Shown here: one piece after another, positions 7,724 to 15,550 of the stretch
Layout: every line of letters begins with the position of its first letter
Numbering within the stretch: position 1 is the stretch's first letter
Origin: Pseudolysinimonas yzui
Lineage (GTDB): Bacteria; Actinomycetota; Actinomycetes; Actinomycetales; Microbacteriaceae
Assembly: GCF_014653215.1 (NCBI RefSeq)
Contig: NZ_BNAI01000004.1
Span: forward strand, 1 to 64,000
Reading direction: 5' to 3'
DNA length: 64,000 nt
The notes under the pieces: model-generated
What the model was told of the DNA's origin: nothing
The model's input: the letters and a program-made list of their open reading frames with translations, nothing else
Databases searched by the model: none
Position numbers and translations under genes: made by a program

Positions 7724-9016
7724 TCAGAGCAACGCCGAGACGGGGTTCTCGATCCGCCGCACGAACGCCGTCATCCACTCGGCCGCGACGGCCCCGTCGA
7801 TCACCCGGTGGTCGGCCGAGAGGGTGACCGTCATCACCGTGCCGACGGCCAGCACCCCGTCGTCGACGACCGGCTGCTGCTTCGCGGCCGACACGGCGAG
7901 GATGCCGGACTGCGGGGGGTTGAGGATCGCCGAGAAGTCGTCGACGCCGTACATGCCGAGGTTGGACACCGAGAAGCTGCCGCCCTCGAGTTCGTGCTGC
8001 TGCAGTCTGCCCGCGCGCGCACGTTCGGCGAGTTCGGCGACCGCCGCGCTCACGTCGACGAGCGACAGGCTGTCGACGCCGCGGAGCACGGGGGTCAGCA
8101 ACCCGCCCTCGACCGCGACCGCCACCGCGATGTCGGCTCCGGTGAAGCGCAGGATGTGGTCGCCGCCCCAGATGGCGTTGGCGGCGGGTACGTCGACGAG
8201 CGCTCCCGCGACGGCCTTGAGCACGAAGTCGTTGACGCTCACCTTGCGCGGGGCGGCCTCGTTGACCTGCGCCCGGAGGGCGAGCAGGCGATCGACGCGG
8301 CAGTGCGCGGTGACGTAGAAGTGCGGAACCGTCGTCTTGCTCTCGGTCAGGCGACGGGCGATCGCCTTGCGCATCCCGGTGAGCTTCTCGGGGGTACCGG
8401 CCGCCGCGGTCGCGGGGGTCGGCGGCGGCGCGGAGCTCGGCGCCGTCGCCACGGGCGCTGTCGCGGCAGCAGCCGGGATGCCGTCGAGGTCGCGCCGCAC
8501 GATGCGACCGCCCGGACCGGTGCCGGTCAGGGCGGCGAGGTCGATGCCGCGCTCCCGCGCGAGGCGTCGCACGATCGGGCTCGCGACGAGACGCGCGGCG
8601 GATGCCCCCGACGGAGGCGACGCCACCGATACCTCCGTCGGGGGGGTCGCCACGACCGCGGGCGCGACGGCTTCGGCCGAGGCGGGTTCGGCCGCGGCTG
8701 GTTCGGCGGGCTCGAGCCGTTCGGGTGCGGCGGCGCCGGCGGCGGTCAGCGCTGGGCCGATCGCATCCTCGCCTTCGCCGGCGGCGAGGATGACCGCGAT
8801 CGGCGCGCCGACCTCGATGCTGTCGCCTTCGTCGACGAGCAGCCGCCCGACGGTGCCCGCCACCTCGGTGGCGTATTCGACGACGGCCTTCTCGGTCTCG
8901 ATCTCGGCGAGCAGGTCACCGACGGCGAGCTGCTGCCCGGGCTTGGCGATCCAGGTCTGGATGGCGGCTTCCGTCACTCCGGCGAGCGCGGCCGGCATCC
9001 GCACGACGCTCGCCAT
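7724..9016 (-). CDS. 2-oxo acid dehydrogenase E2, dihydrolipoyl acyltransferase
   Basis: A 430-residue E2 chain. Order: lipoyl domain (about 1-78, with the lipoylated lysine in ETEKAVVEY), an alanine/proline-rich linker, the peripheral subunit-binding domain (SPIVRRLARERGIDL then GTGPGGRIVRRDL), a second linker, and the catalytic domain ending in the active-site DHRVIDGA. It transfers the acyl group made by E1 to CoA. Its ATG (9016-9014) overlaps the E1 stop as TGATG, so both are made together. No E3 gene lies near, so a housekeeping lipoamide dehydrogenase would be shared. The acyl group is not determined by sequence. Confidence 0.92.
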   Translation of the reverse strand: MASVVRMPAALAGVTEAAIQTWIAKPGQQLAVGDLLAEIETEKAVVEYATEVAGTVGRLLVDEGDSIEVGAPIAVILAAGEGEDAIGPALTAAGAAAPERLEPAEPAAAEPASAEAVAPAVVATPPTEVSVASPPSGASAARLVASPIVRRLARERGIDLAALTGTGPGGRIVRRDLDGIPAAAATAPVATAPSSAPPPTPATAAAGTPEKLTGMRKAIARRLTESKTTVPHFYVTAHCRVDRLLALRAQVNEAAPRKVSVNDFVLKAVAGALVDVPAANAIWGGDHILRFTGADIAVAVAVEGGLLTPVLRGVDSLSLVDVSAAVAELAERARAGRLQQHELEGGSFSVSNLGMYGVDDFSAILNPPQSGILAVSAAKQQPVVDDGVLAVGTVMTVTLSADHRVIDGAVAAEWMTAFVRRIENPVSALL

Positions 9017-11232
9017 CAGCGACTCCCCATCCCGGTGCGCACCCGTTCGAGGCCGGCGACGACCTCCTCTGTGCGGGCGATCGCGGCGCGCTCCAGCACC
9101 CTCGAGATGCTCGGGCTCGCTTCGCTGCCGGTGACGCGCTGCACGGGCTGGTCGAGCCAGTCGAACAGCCGCCGCTGGATCTCGTCGGCGAGCCAGCCGC
9201 CGTACGAGGTGCCCTGCGCGCCCTGCTCGACGATCAGCACGGCGTTGGTCTTCTTGACGCTCGCCTCGATCGTCGCCCAGTCCAGCGACGCGCGGTCGAG
9301 CCAGCGCAGGTCGATGAGTTCCGCGTCGATGCCGGTCTGCTCGATCGCCTCGAGCGAATGTCCCACCATCGACAGGTAGGAGATGACCGTGACGTCGGAC
9401 CCTTCCCGCCGGATCGCCGCAGTGCCCGGCGGGATGATGTAGTCGAGGTCGCCCTCGGGGATCGTGTCGGCGGCGCCGTAGAGGTCGACGTGCTCGATCA
9501 CCAGCACCGGATCCTGAAGCGCGAGCGCCGCGTTCATCAGCCCGACGTAGTCGGCCGCCGACGACGGCGCGACGATCCGCCACCCCGGAGCCGTGGCGAA
9601 GATGCCGGCCGGATCCATGAGGTGCTGCGATCCGTAGCCCGAGCCCATCGCGACCTTCGTGCGCAGCACGAGCGGCACGGGGTTGTCGCCGCCGAACATG
9701 TGCCGCGCCTTGCCGATCTGGTTGAACACCTGATCCGCGGCGACCCACATGAAGTCGGGATACATGAACTCCACCACCGGCCGGAAGCGCCCATCGAGCG
9801 CGAGACCGCCGGCGAGGCCCGTGAACGCGTTCTCGCTGATCGGGGTGCCGAGCACCCGCCCCTCCCCCGGGGTGTCGGCTCCGTACTTCTTCGCGAGACC
9901 CTTCGTCGCGCCGTTCGTGCCGCCGTTCAAGCGGTGTACATCCTCGCCCATGACCACGATGCGGGGATCCTGCTCCATGCGTCGGTCCATCACTCCGGCG
10001 ACGGCATCAACGAACTTCACGTCGGTCCACGCGCCGATGTATCGCGCGGGTTCGAGCGCGCGCAGCGCCTCGAGCTCGCTGCCGTCGCCGCGGATGCCGA
10101 CATCGACGAACCCCGGGTCGGGCCAGAGCTCCGGGCGGATGCGACGCTTGCCGGGGTTCTCGGGGTCGGCCTCGACGAGTTCGCCGGTGACCTCGGCCAT
10201 GACCGCCTGCACGGATTCGCGGAGCGCGAGCGAGGTCGCCTCGTCGAGCAGGCCGAGTTTCGTCATCTCGGTCGCGACGCGCTCGAGCGGGTCACGCGCG
10301 CGCCAGGACGCCTCCTCCTCTTTCGTGCGGTAACCGAAGGCACTGCCCGGGTACGGGCCGTTCTGGTGGAAGAAGCGGTAGACCTCGGCCTCGATGACCG
10401 CCGGGCCCTCGCCGGCACGCATCCGTTCGGCCGCCTCCTCCATCGCCAGGTGGACGGCGAGCGGGTCCATGCCGTCGACCCGCCAGCCCGGGATGCCGAA
10501 GCCCTGCCCGCGCACCGACAGCCGGGTGTCGGCGGTGATCTCCGACACGTGGGTGGAGACGCCGTACAGGTTGTTCTCGATGAAGAACGCGACCGGCAGC
10601 TTCCAGGTCGCGGCGAGGTTCATCGACTCGAGCACCGAGCCGATCTGACTCGCCCCGTCGCCGAAGTAGTTGATCGTGAGGTCGCTCGAACCGCCGGCCG
10701 GCGTGCTGTGCTTCTGCGCCCATGCGTTACCCGCCGCCATCGCGGCGCCGCCTCCGACGATCGCGTTGGTGCCGAGTGCTCCGGCTTCGAACCACTGCAG
10801 GTGCATCGAGCCGCCGCGACCGCGGCAGTAGCCCTCGGCCAGGCCGAGGATCTCGGCGAGCGTGCGCCGCAGCACCGTGCGGATGTCGGGGGTGACGAGG
10901 TTTCCGAGGTCGAGCCGGCCGCCGCTGACGTGCGTGATGGCCTTGGCGAGGAACTGGTGATGCCCGCGGTGCGACCCGTTGACGGCATCCGTCGAGCGCA
11001 GCCCGACGATCGACCCGACCGCGCCCCCTTCCTGCCCGATGCTCGAGTGAGCCGGCCCGTGCACGAGGCTCTCGGCAGCGAGTTCGAGCACCGTCTCTTC
11101 GAACGCGCGGATGAGGTGGAGCTGGCCGAGCATCGTCGCCAGCAGTTCGGGATCAGCGGCCTTCCAGTCGGCCGCCGTGGTGGAGAGTTCGACCCAGGGC
11201 GTTCCGGTCTGCAAACTCCGTCGTTTCGGCAT
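9016..11232 (-). CDS. 2-oxo acid dehydrogenase E1, fused alpha-beta
   Basis: A 738-residue fusion. Residues about 30-360 are the E1-alpha part with the TPP/Mg motif GDGASQIGSVLESMN and then ENN; about 400-735 are the E1-beta part (VVMGEDVHRLNGGTNG, PISENAFTGLAGGLAL, then the C-terminal transketolase-type domain). It decarboxylates a 2-oxo acid with thiamine diphosphate and passes the acyl to the E2 lipoyl arm. Fused alpha-beta E1 proteins occur among acetoin, branched-chain and uncharacterised dehydrogenases. Its neighbours favour a role in the catabolic region to the right rather than as the main pyruvate dehydrogenase. ATG at 11232 has no ribosome site and appears leaderless. Confidence 0.9.
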   Translation of the reverse strand: MPKRRSLQTGTPWVELSTTAADWKAADPELLATMLGQLHLIRAFEETVLELAAESLVHGPAHSSIGQEGGAVGSIVGLRSTDAVNGSHRGHHQFLAKAITHVSGGRLDLGNLVTPDIRTVLRRTLAEILGLAEGYCRGRGGSMHLQWFEAGALGTNAIVGGGAAMAAGNAWAQKHSTPAGGSSDLTINYFGDGASQIGSVLESMNLAATWKLPVAFFIENNLYGVSTHVSEITADTRLSVRGQGFGIPGWRVDGMDPLAVHLAMEEAAERMRAGEGPAVIEAEVYRFFHQNGPYPGSAFGYRTKEEEASWRARDPLERVATEMTKLGLLDEATSLALRESVQAVMAEVTGELVEADPENPGKRRIRPELWPDPGFVDVGIRGDGSELEALRALEPARYIGAWTDVKFVDAVAGVMDRRMEQDPRIVVMGEDVHRLNGGTNGATKGLAKKYGADTPGEGRVLGTPISENAFTGLAGGLALDGRFRPVVEFMYPDFMWVAADQVFNQIGKARHMFGGDNPVPLVLRTKVAMGSGYGSQHLMDPAGIFATAPGWRIVAPSSAADYVGLMNAALALQDPVLVIEHVDLYGAADTIPEGDLDYIIPPGTAAIRREGSDVTVISYLSMVGHSLEAIEQTGIDAELIDLRWLDRASLDWATIEASVKKTNAVLIVEQGAQGTSYGGWLADEIQRRLFDWLDQPVQRVTGSEASPSISRVLERAAIARTEEVVAGLERVRTGMGSR

Positions 11233-11238
11233 GAGGGG

Positions 11239-11267
11239 ATGCTAGACCGGATTGAATCCAATCGCAA
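11239..11267 (-). promoter_or_regulatory. Promoter of the E1-E2 operon with GntR-type site
   Basis: On the minus strand TTGCGA (11267-11262), 17 bases, TAGCAT (11244-11239), which puts the first transcribed base at or next to the E1 ATG (11232). The near-palindrome ATTGAATCCAAT at 11251-11262 lies in the spacer, a place where a bound repressor would block RNA polymerase. Confidence 0.6.
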
Positions 11268-11313
11268 TCCTCGATCCACTGAAATGGGGTGTCGATGGCG
11301 GTTTGGGCGTGTT

Positions 11314-11325
11314 ATTGTATCCAAC
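11314..11325. promoter_or_regulatory. Second GntR-type site, directly before the VOC gene
   Basis: ATTGTATCCAAC at 11314-11325 repeats the ATTGNATCCAAY motif seen at 11251-11262 and ends one base before the ATG at 11326. FadR/FCD-type GntR regulators typically bind TTG-N4-5-CAA palindromes, and such a regulator is encoded at 11850. TATTGT at 11313-11318 within it could be the -10 box of a leaderless message. Confidence 0.55.
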
Positions 11326-11853
11326 ATGCCGAGGATGCCGGGGCTGCGCGGGGCCGAACACATCGGCTTCACCGTGCCCGACCTCGACGAGGCGGAGCGT
11401 TTCCTCGTCGACGTGCTCGGGGCCGAGAAGGTCTATTCGCTCGGCCCGTTCGAGCGCGACGACGACTGGATGCGTGAGCACCTGGGGGTGCACCCGCGCA
11501 CCGTCATGCGCGAGCTGCGCTTCTTCCGCCTCGGTCACGGGCCGAACCTCGAGGTGTTCCAGTACGAGGCCGCCGACGGCCAGAACCCGCAGCCCCGCAA
11601 CAGCGACATCGGCGGCCACCACCTCGCCCTCTACGTCGACGACCTGGATGCCGCGGTCGCGCACCTGCGGGCACACGGTGTCGAGACGATGGGCGAGCCG
11701 ACGGCGAGCCGGGGTGCGAGCGAGGGTCAACGCTGGGTGTACTTCCGCGCGCCGTGGGGGATGCAGTTCGAACTCGTCAGCTTTCCCGGCGGCAAGGCCT
11801 ACGAAGAGACCGCGGAGGTTCGGTTGTGGCATCCCGCGCACCCGGCAGAATGA
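11326..11853 (+). CDS. VOC (glyoxalase/dioxygenase-fold) protein
   Basis: A 175-residue protein with paired vicinal-oxygen-chelate modules. Likely metal ligands are the histidine in GAEHIGFTVPDLDEAERF, the histidine pair in GGHHLALYVDDLDAA and the glutamate in WGMQFELVSFPGG. Members are lyases, isomerases, dioxygenases or resistance proteins, and this one could be an epimerase or lyase of the surrounding pathway. ATG at 11326 (another at 11335) follows the GntR-type site without a ribosome-binding sequence. It overlaps the GntR start by ATGA and so heads a four-gene rightward operon. Confidence 0.8.
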   Translation: MPRMPGLRGAEHIGFTVPDLDEAERFLVDVLGAEKVYSLGPFERDDDWMREHLGVHPRTVMRELRFFRLGHGPNLEVFQYEAADGQNPQPRNSDIGGHHLALYVDDLDAAVAHLRAHGVETMGEPTASRGASEGQRWVYFRAPWGMQFELVSFPGGKAYEETAEVRLWHPAHPAE

Positions 11854-12557
11854 GGCGTGTGACCGAGCTCTCCGCCCACGGAGCCGCCGGGGCACGAATC
11901 GCCACCGAACTGCGCGATGCGATCCTCAGCGGTGAGTACGCCCCCGGCGCGCGCATCCGTCAGGAGGACCTCGCCGAGCGATCCGGCGCGAGTCGCGTTC
12001 CGGTGCGCGAAGCGCTGCGGATCCTCGAATCCGAAGGGCTGCTGACCCTCGTCGCGAACACGGGCGCCTGGGTCACCCGCCTCACGCTCGCCGACTGCGA
12101 AGAGCTGTACCGCATCCGCGAACGCCTCGAACCGCTGCTTCTCACCTACAGCGTGCCCGCCCTCTCGCCCGCCGAGATCGACCGCTTCGCCGAGCTCGCC
12201 GAAGCCATGGAGAACGCCGACGACGTGGAGGAGTTCCTGCGTCTCGACCGCGAATTCCATCTCGGCAGCTACTCCGGCGCCGAGACCGCGGTGCTCGGAG
12301 ATCTCGTGCTCGCCCTCTGGAACCGCACCCAGCACTACCGGCGCGCCTTCACCCGGGTGTTCCGAGCGGAGGGCGACCGGAGCGTGCACCACGATCACCA
12401 GTTGCTCGTCGCGGCGTTCCGGCGCGGCGACACCGAGGAAGCCGAACGCATCCTCACCGCCCACATCCGCCGCACCCGCCTGGAACTCGCGCGGCATCCC
12501 GAACTGTTCAGTGAGGAACCTCATGGCCATCGCAACCCTCAACCCCGCCACCGGTGA
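11850..12557 (+). CDS. GntR-family (FCD subfamily) transcriptional regulator
   Basis: A 235-residue regulator. The winged helix at about 10-75 includes IATELRDAILSGEYAPGARI and DLAERSGASRVPVREALRIL. The all-helical FCD ligand domain follows, with metal-site candidates in LRLDREFHL and HHDHQLLVAAFRRGD. FCD proteins usually sense organic acids. ATG at 11850 overlaps the VOC stop; GTG at 11859 is an alternative. The end overlaps the aldehyde dehydrogenase by 35 bases, unusual but both frames look real. It is the best candidate to bind the paired ATTGNATCCAAY sites between the E1-E2 and VOC operons. Confidence 0.9.
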   Translation: MRRVTELSAHGAAGARIATELRDAILSGEYAPGARIRQEDLAERSGASRVPVREALRILESEGLLTLVANTGAWVTRLTLADCEELYRIRERLEPLLLTYSVPALSPAEIDRFAELAEAMENADDVEEFLRLDREFHLGSYSGAETAVLGDLVLALWNRTQHYRRAFTRVFRAEGDRSVHHDHQLLVAAFRRGDTEEAERILTAHIRRTRLELARHPELFSEEPHGHRNPQPRHR

Positions 12558-13899
12558 GACCGAGAAGACGTTCGACCCGCACACCCCGGCGGAGGTCGAG
12601 CGGCGCCTGACGCTCGCGGCCGCGGCGTTCGAAACCCTGAAGGGCACGACGTTCGCCCAGCGCGGGGAGTGGATGCGGGCGGCCGCCGACCTCCTCGATG
12701 CCGACCTCGAGCCGCTCGCCGAGATCCTCACCCGCGAGATGGGCAAGCCGATCGGCGCCGCACGCGCCGAGGTGGCGAAGTGCGCGAAGGGCATGCGGTT
12801 CTACGCCGAGCATGCCGAGGCCTTCCTCGCCGACGAGCCGCTCGCCGACCCGTCGAGCGTCGGAGCCGCACGCGCGGTGGCCCGCTACCAGCCGCTCGGG
12901 GTGATCCTCGCTGTCATGCCGTGGAACTACCCGCTGTGGCAGGTCGTCCGCTTCGCGGCCCCTGCCCTGATGGCCGGCAACACGGGCGTGCTCAAGCACG
13001 CATCCAATGTTCCGCAGGCGGCGCTCTACCTCGACACGTTGTACGAACGCGGCGGGTTCCCGCCCGGCGCCTTCACGACCCTGCTGATCGGGTCTACCGA
13101 GGTCGCCGCCGTCATCGAGGACCCGCGCGTGCGCGCCGTCACCCTCACCGGTTCCGAGCCGGCGGGCCGCTCGGTCGCGTCGATCGCGGCCGCACAGGTG
13201 AAGAAGTCGGTGCTCGAACTCGGCGGTTCCGACCCGTTCATCGTCATGCCCAGTGCCGACCTCGACGCCGCGATCGCCACCGCCGTGACCGCTCGCACCA
13301 TCAACAACGGGCAGTCCTGCATCTCCGCGAAACGGTTCATCGTCCACGACGCCGTCTACGACACCTTCCTCGCCGGCTTCACCGCGGCGATGGCTGCCCT
13401 CCGCATCGGCAATCCGCTCGACGAAGACACCCAGGTGGGTCCGATCGCGACCTCGTCGGGCCGCGACGAACTCGCTGAACTCGTCGAGGACGCACGAGCC
13501 AAGGGCGCCGACATCCTCACCGGAGGCACCGTTCCCGACGGGCCGGGATGGTTCTACCCGCCGACCGTCGTCGCCGGCGTCACCCCGGCCATGCGCCTGC
13601 ACCTGGAGGAGACCTTCGGGCCGGTCGCGACCGTCTACCGCGTGAAGGATGCCGACGAGGCGATCCGGCTGGCGAACGTCACCGACTTCGGGTTGTCGTC
13701 GAGCGTGTGGACGACCGACGCTGCGGAGCGTGAGCGGTTCGAGCGCGAGATCGAGGCGGGGGCGGTCTTCGTCAACGGGATGACGATCTCCTACCCGGAG
13801 CTGCCGTTCGGCGGCATCAAGAACTCCGGATTCGGCCGGGAACTGGCGGCCGCCGGCATCCGCGAATTCTGCAACCTGAAGACCGTGTGGGAGGCATGA
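12523..13899 (+). CDS. Aldehyde dehydrogenase, succinate-semialdehyde type
   Basis: A 458-residue NAD(P)-dependent aldehyde dehydrogenase. Seen: the MPWNYPLWQVVRFAAPALMAGN segment that forms the cofactor site, the glutamate in LELGGSDPFIV, and the catalytic cysteine in NNGQSCISAKRFIV. Length and motifs fit the short GabD/YneI-like succinate-semialdehyde dehydrogenases. It oxidises an aldehyde to an acid; the true aldehyde in this cluster is unknown. ATG at 12523 was chosen over an upstream GTG because of AGGA at 12514-12517 and the family start. Its stop overlaps the next start. Confidence 0.88.
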   Translation: MAIATLNPATGETEKTFDPHTPAEVERRLTLAAAAFETLKGTTFAQRGEWMRAAADLLDADLEPLAEILTREMGKPIGAARAEVAKCAKGMRFYAEHAEAFLADEPLADPSSVGAARAVARYQPLGVILAVMPWNYPLWQVVRFAAPALMAGNTGVLKHASNVPQAALYLDTLYERGGFPPGAFTTLLIGSTEVAAVIEDPRVRAVTLTGSEPAGRSVASIAAAQVKKSVLELGGSDPFIVMPSADLDAAIATAVTARTINNGQSCISAKRFIVHDAVYDTFLAGFTAAMAALRIGNPLDEDTQVGPIATSSGRDELAELVEDARAKGADILTGGTVPDGPGWFYPPTVVAGVTPAMRLHLEETFGPVATVYRVKDADEAIRLANVTDFGLSSSVWTTDAAERERFEREIEAGAVFVNGMTISYPELPFGGIKNSGFGRELAAAGIREFCNLKTVWEA

Positions 13900-14792
13900 T
13901 GTCGCTCGGCGCGGGGGAGCAGATCGGGTTCCTCGGCCTCGGCACGATGGGGCGCGAGATGGCGGGGCGCCTCGTCGCCGCCGGCCACGACGTCGTCATC
14001 TGGAACCGATCCCCCGAACCCGTCGCGCAACTCGTGGCTGCGGGCGCGTCCGCGGCGGACTCCCCCGCGGACGCCCTCGCCGCCCCGATCTCGTTCTCGA
14101 TGCTCGCCAACGACGCGGCGGCCGACGAGGTGCTCTCGGCGGCCCACCTCGCGGGCGAACCCGGGCGCCTGCACGTGGCGATGGCCTCGCTCAGCCCGGC
14201 TGCCGCCGAGCAGCTGGCGGAGCGGCACGCCGAGGCGGGCGTCGCCTACCTCGCCGCCCCCGTGCTCGGGCGCTTCACCGTCGCGGCCGCGGGCGAACTC
14301 AACATCATCGCGGCGGGAGCCGCCGCCGACCTCGAACGCGCCGCCCCGTTCTTCGAGATCCTGGGCAAGCGGGTCTGGACGGTCGGCACCGAGCCGCGCA
14401 TCGCCAACGTCGTCAAGGCCGCCGTCAACTACACGATCATCCACGCGCTGCAGGCGATCGGCGAGTCGGTCGCCCTGGTCGAGGCCAACGACGTCGATGC
14501 CGGCCTCTTCACCGAGCTGCTCTCCTCGACCCTCTTCCCCGGACCGGTCTACTCCGGATACGGCGCGATCATCGCCGAGCGCCGCTACCGGCCACCGGGA
14601 TTCACCATGGCACTCGGATCGAAGGATCTGGGTCTCGCCGAAGCGATCGCCGCCGAGGCGGGCCTCCGGCTGCCGACCGCGCCCGTGCTGCGCCGCGTCT
14701 TCGACGCCGCGCTGGCCTCCGAAGACCTGGGCGACGTCGACTGGTCGGGCATCGCCGAGATCACCCGTCAGGGCAGGTTCCCCGCAGCTTGA
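13896..14792 (+). CDS. NAD-binding 3-hydroxyisobutyrate dehydrogenase-like protein
   Basis: A 298-residue beta-hydroxyacid dehydrogenase. The Rossmann motif GFLGLGTMGREMAGRL is at about 10-25. The catalytic lysine is expected in VVKAAVNYTIIHALQAIGE, and GSKDLGLAEAIA near the end matches the family. These enzymes oxidise 3-hydroxy acids or reduce semialdehydes, which pairs naturally with the aldehyde dehydrogenase before it. GGGAGG at 13889-13894 suits ATG 13899 better than ATG 13896; the difference is one residue. A methyl-branched 3-hydroxy acid intermediate would fit this pair and the E1-E2 complex, but that is inference. Confidence 0.85.
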   Translation: MMSLGAGEQIGFLGLGTMGREMAGRLVAAGHDVVIWNRSPEPVAQLVAAGASAADSPADALAAPISFSMLANDAAADEVLSAAHLAGEPGRLHVAMASLSPAAAEQLAERHAEAGVAYLAAPVLGRFTVAAAGELNIIAAGAAADLERAAPFFEILGKRVWTVGTEPRIANVVKAAVNYTIIHALQAIGESVALVEANDVDAGLFTELLSSTLFPGPVYSGYGAIIAERRYRPPGFTMALGSKDLGLAEAIAAEAGLRLPTAPVLRRVFDAALASEDLGDVDWSGIAEITRQGRFPAA

Positions 14793-14807
14793 GCGATCCC
14801 CGCCGGC

Positions 14808-15515
14808 TCAGGTCAGGCGCCATCCTCGGTCGATGTGCAGGCTCTCGCCGGAGATCCCCCGGTTGCGCAGCAGGAACAGGGTGGCATCCACGATGTCGGC
14901 CATCGTCGCCAGCTCGCCGCCCGGCGTGCGCGCGGTGTACTGATCGAGAACGCCCGCCGGCTTGCTCGCCCAGAACGGACTGTCGCCGATGATGCCCGGG
15001 TGGAGGGCGTTGACCCGGATGGGTGCGAGTTCGAGGGCGAGCGTGCGGGTCATGCCCTCGACGCCGCCGTTGATCGACGACACGGTCGTCGACCCCGGGT
15101 AGGGCGCGTCTTTCGCCCGGCCACCGAAGAGCACGATGCCGGTATCGCGCGTGGCCTCCATCCGGTCGAGCAGGGTGTGCACGGTCTCGGTGTAGCCGAC
15201 CATCTTGAGGGTGACGAGGCGGCGGGCTTTCGCGATGTCGTAGTCGCGGATGGTGTTCGCGTCGCGTTCGATCGCCGCCAGCACCAGGCCGTGCACCGCC
15301 CCGATGCCCGCCAATTGCCCGGCGATCGACTCGGGCTCGGAGATGTCGAGGGCGACACCCTCCGCGTTCGGGCCGAGGCTCGCCGCGATCTCCTTCGTGC
15401 GGGTCGCGTCGCGGCCGGTGATGACGACGCGGTCGCCGTCGGCGACGACGGCGCGAGCGATCTCGAGGCCGATGCCCGAGGTGCCGCCGGCGACGACGAT
15501 CGTGCGGGGTGCCAT
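14808..15515 (-). CDS. SDR-family protein lacking the usual catalytic residues
   Basis: A 235-residue Rossmann protein with a normal short-chain dehydrogenase cofactor site (VVAGGTSGIGLEIA, about 7-20) and the late VNALHPG motif. The active site is abnormal: the expected serine region reads GIVLFGGRAK, and the YxxxK pair is VSSIN (V145, N149). The standard oxidoreductase mechanism is therefore not available, so it may be an NAD(P)-binding regulator, a lyase or an enzyme with another mechanism. Start ATG 15515 has AAGGAG before it. It follows the M24 gene in one leftward operon, 35 bases downstream. Confidence 0.85.
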   Translation of the reverse strand: MAPRTIVVAGGTSGIGLEIARAVVADGDRVVITGRDATRTKEIAASLGPNAEGVALDISEPESIAGQLAGIGAVHGLVLAAIERDANTIRDYDIAKARRLVTLKMVGYTETVHTLLDRMEATRDTGIVLFGGRAKDAPYPGSTTVSSINGGVEGMTRTLALELAPIRVNALHPGIIGDSPFWASKPAGVLDQYTARTPGGELATMADIVDATLFLLRNRGISGESLHIDRGWRLT

Positions 15516-15550
15516 GGTGTCTCCTTCGGGCTCGTCGTCGGACGAGCCGG

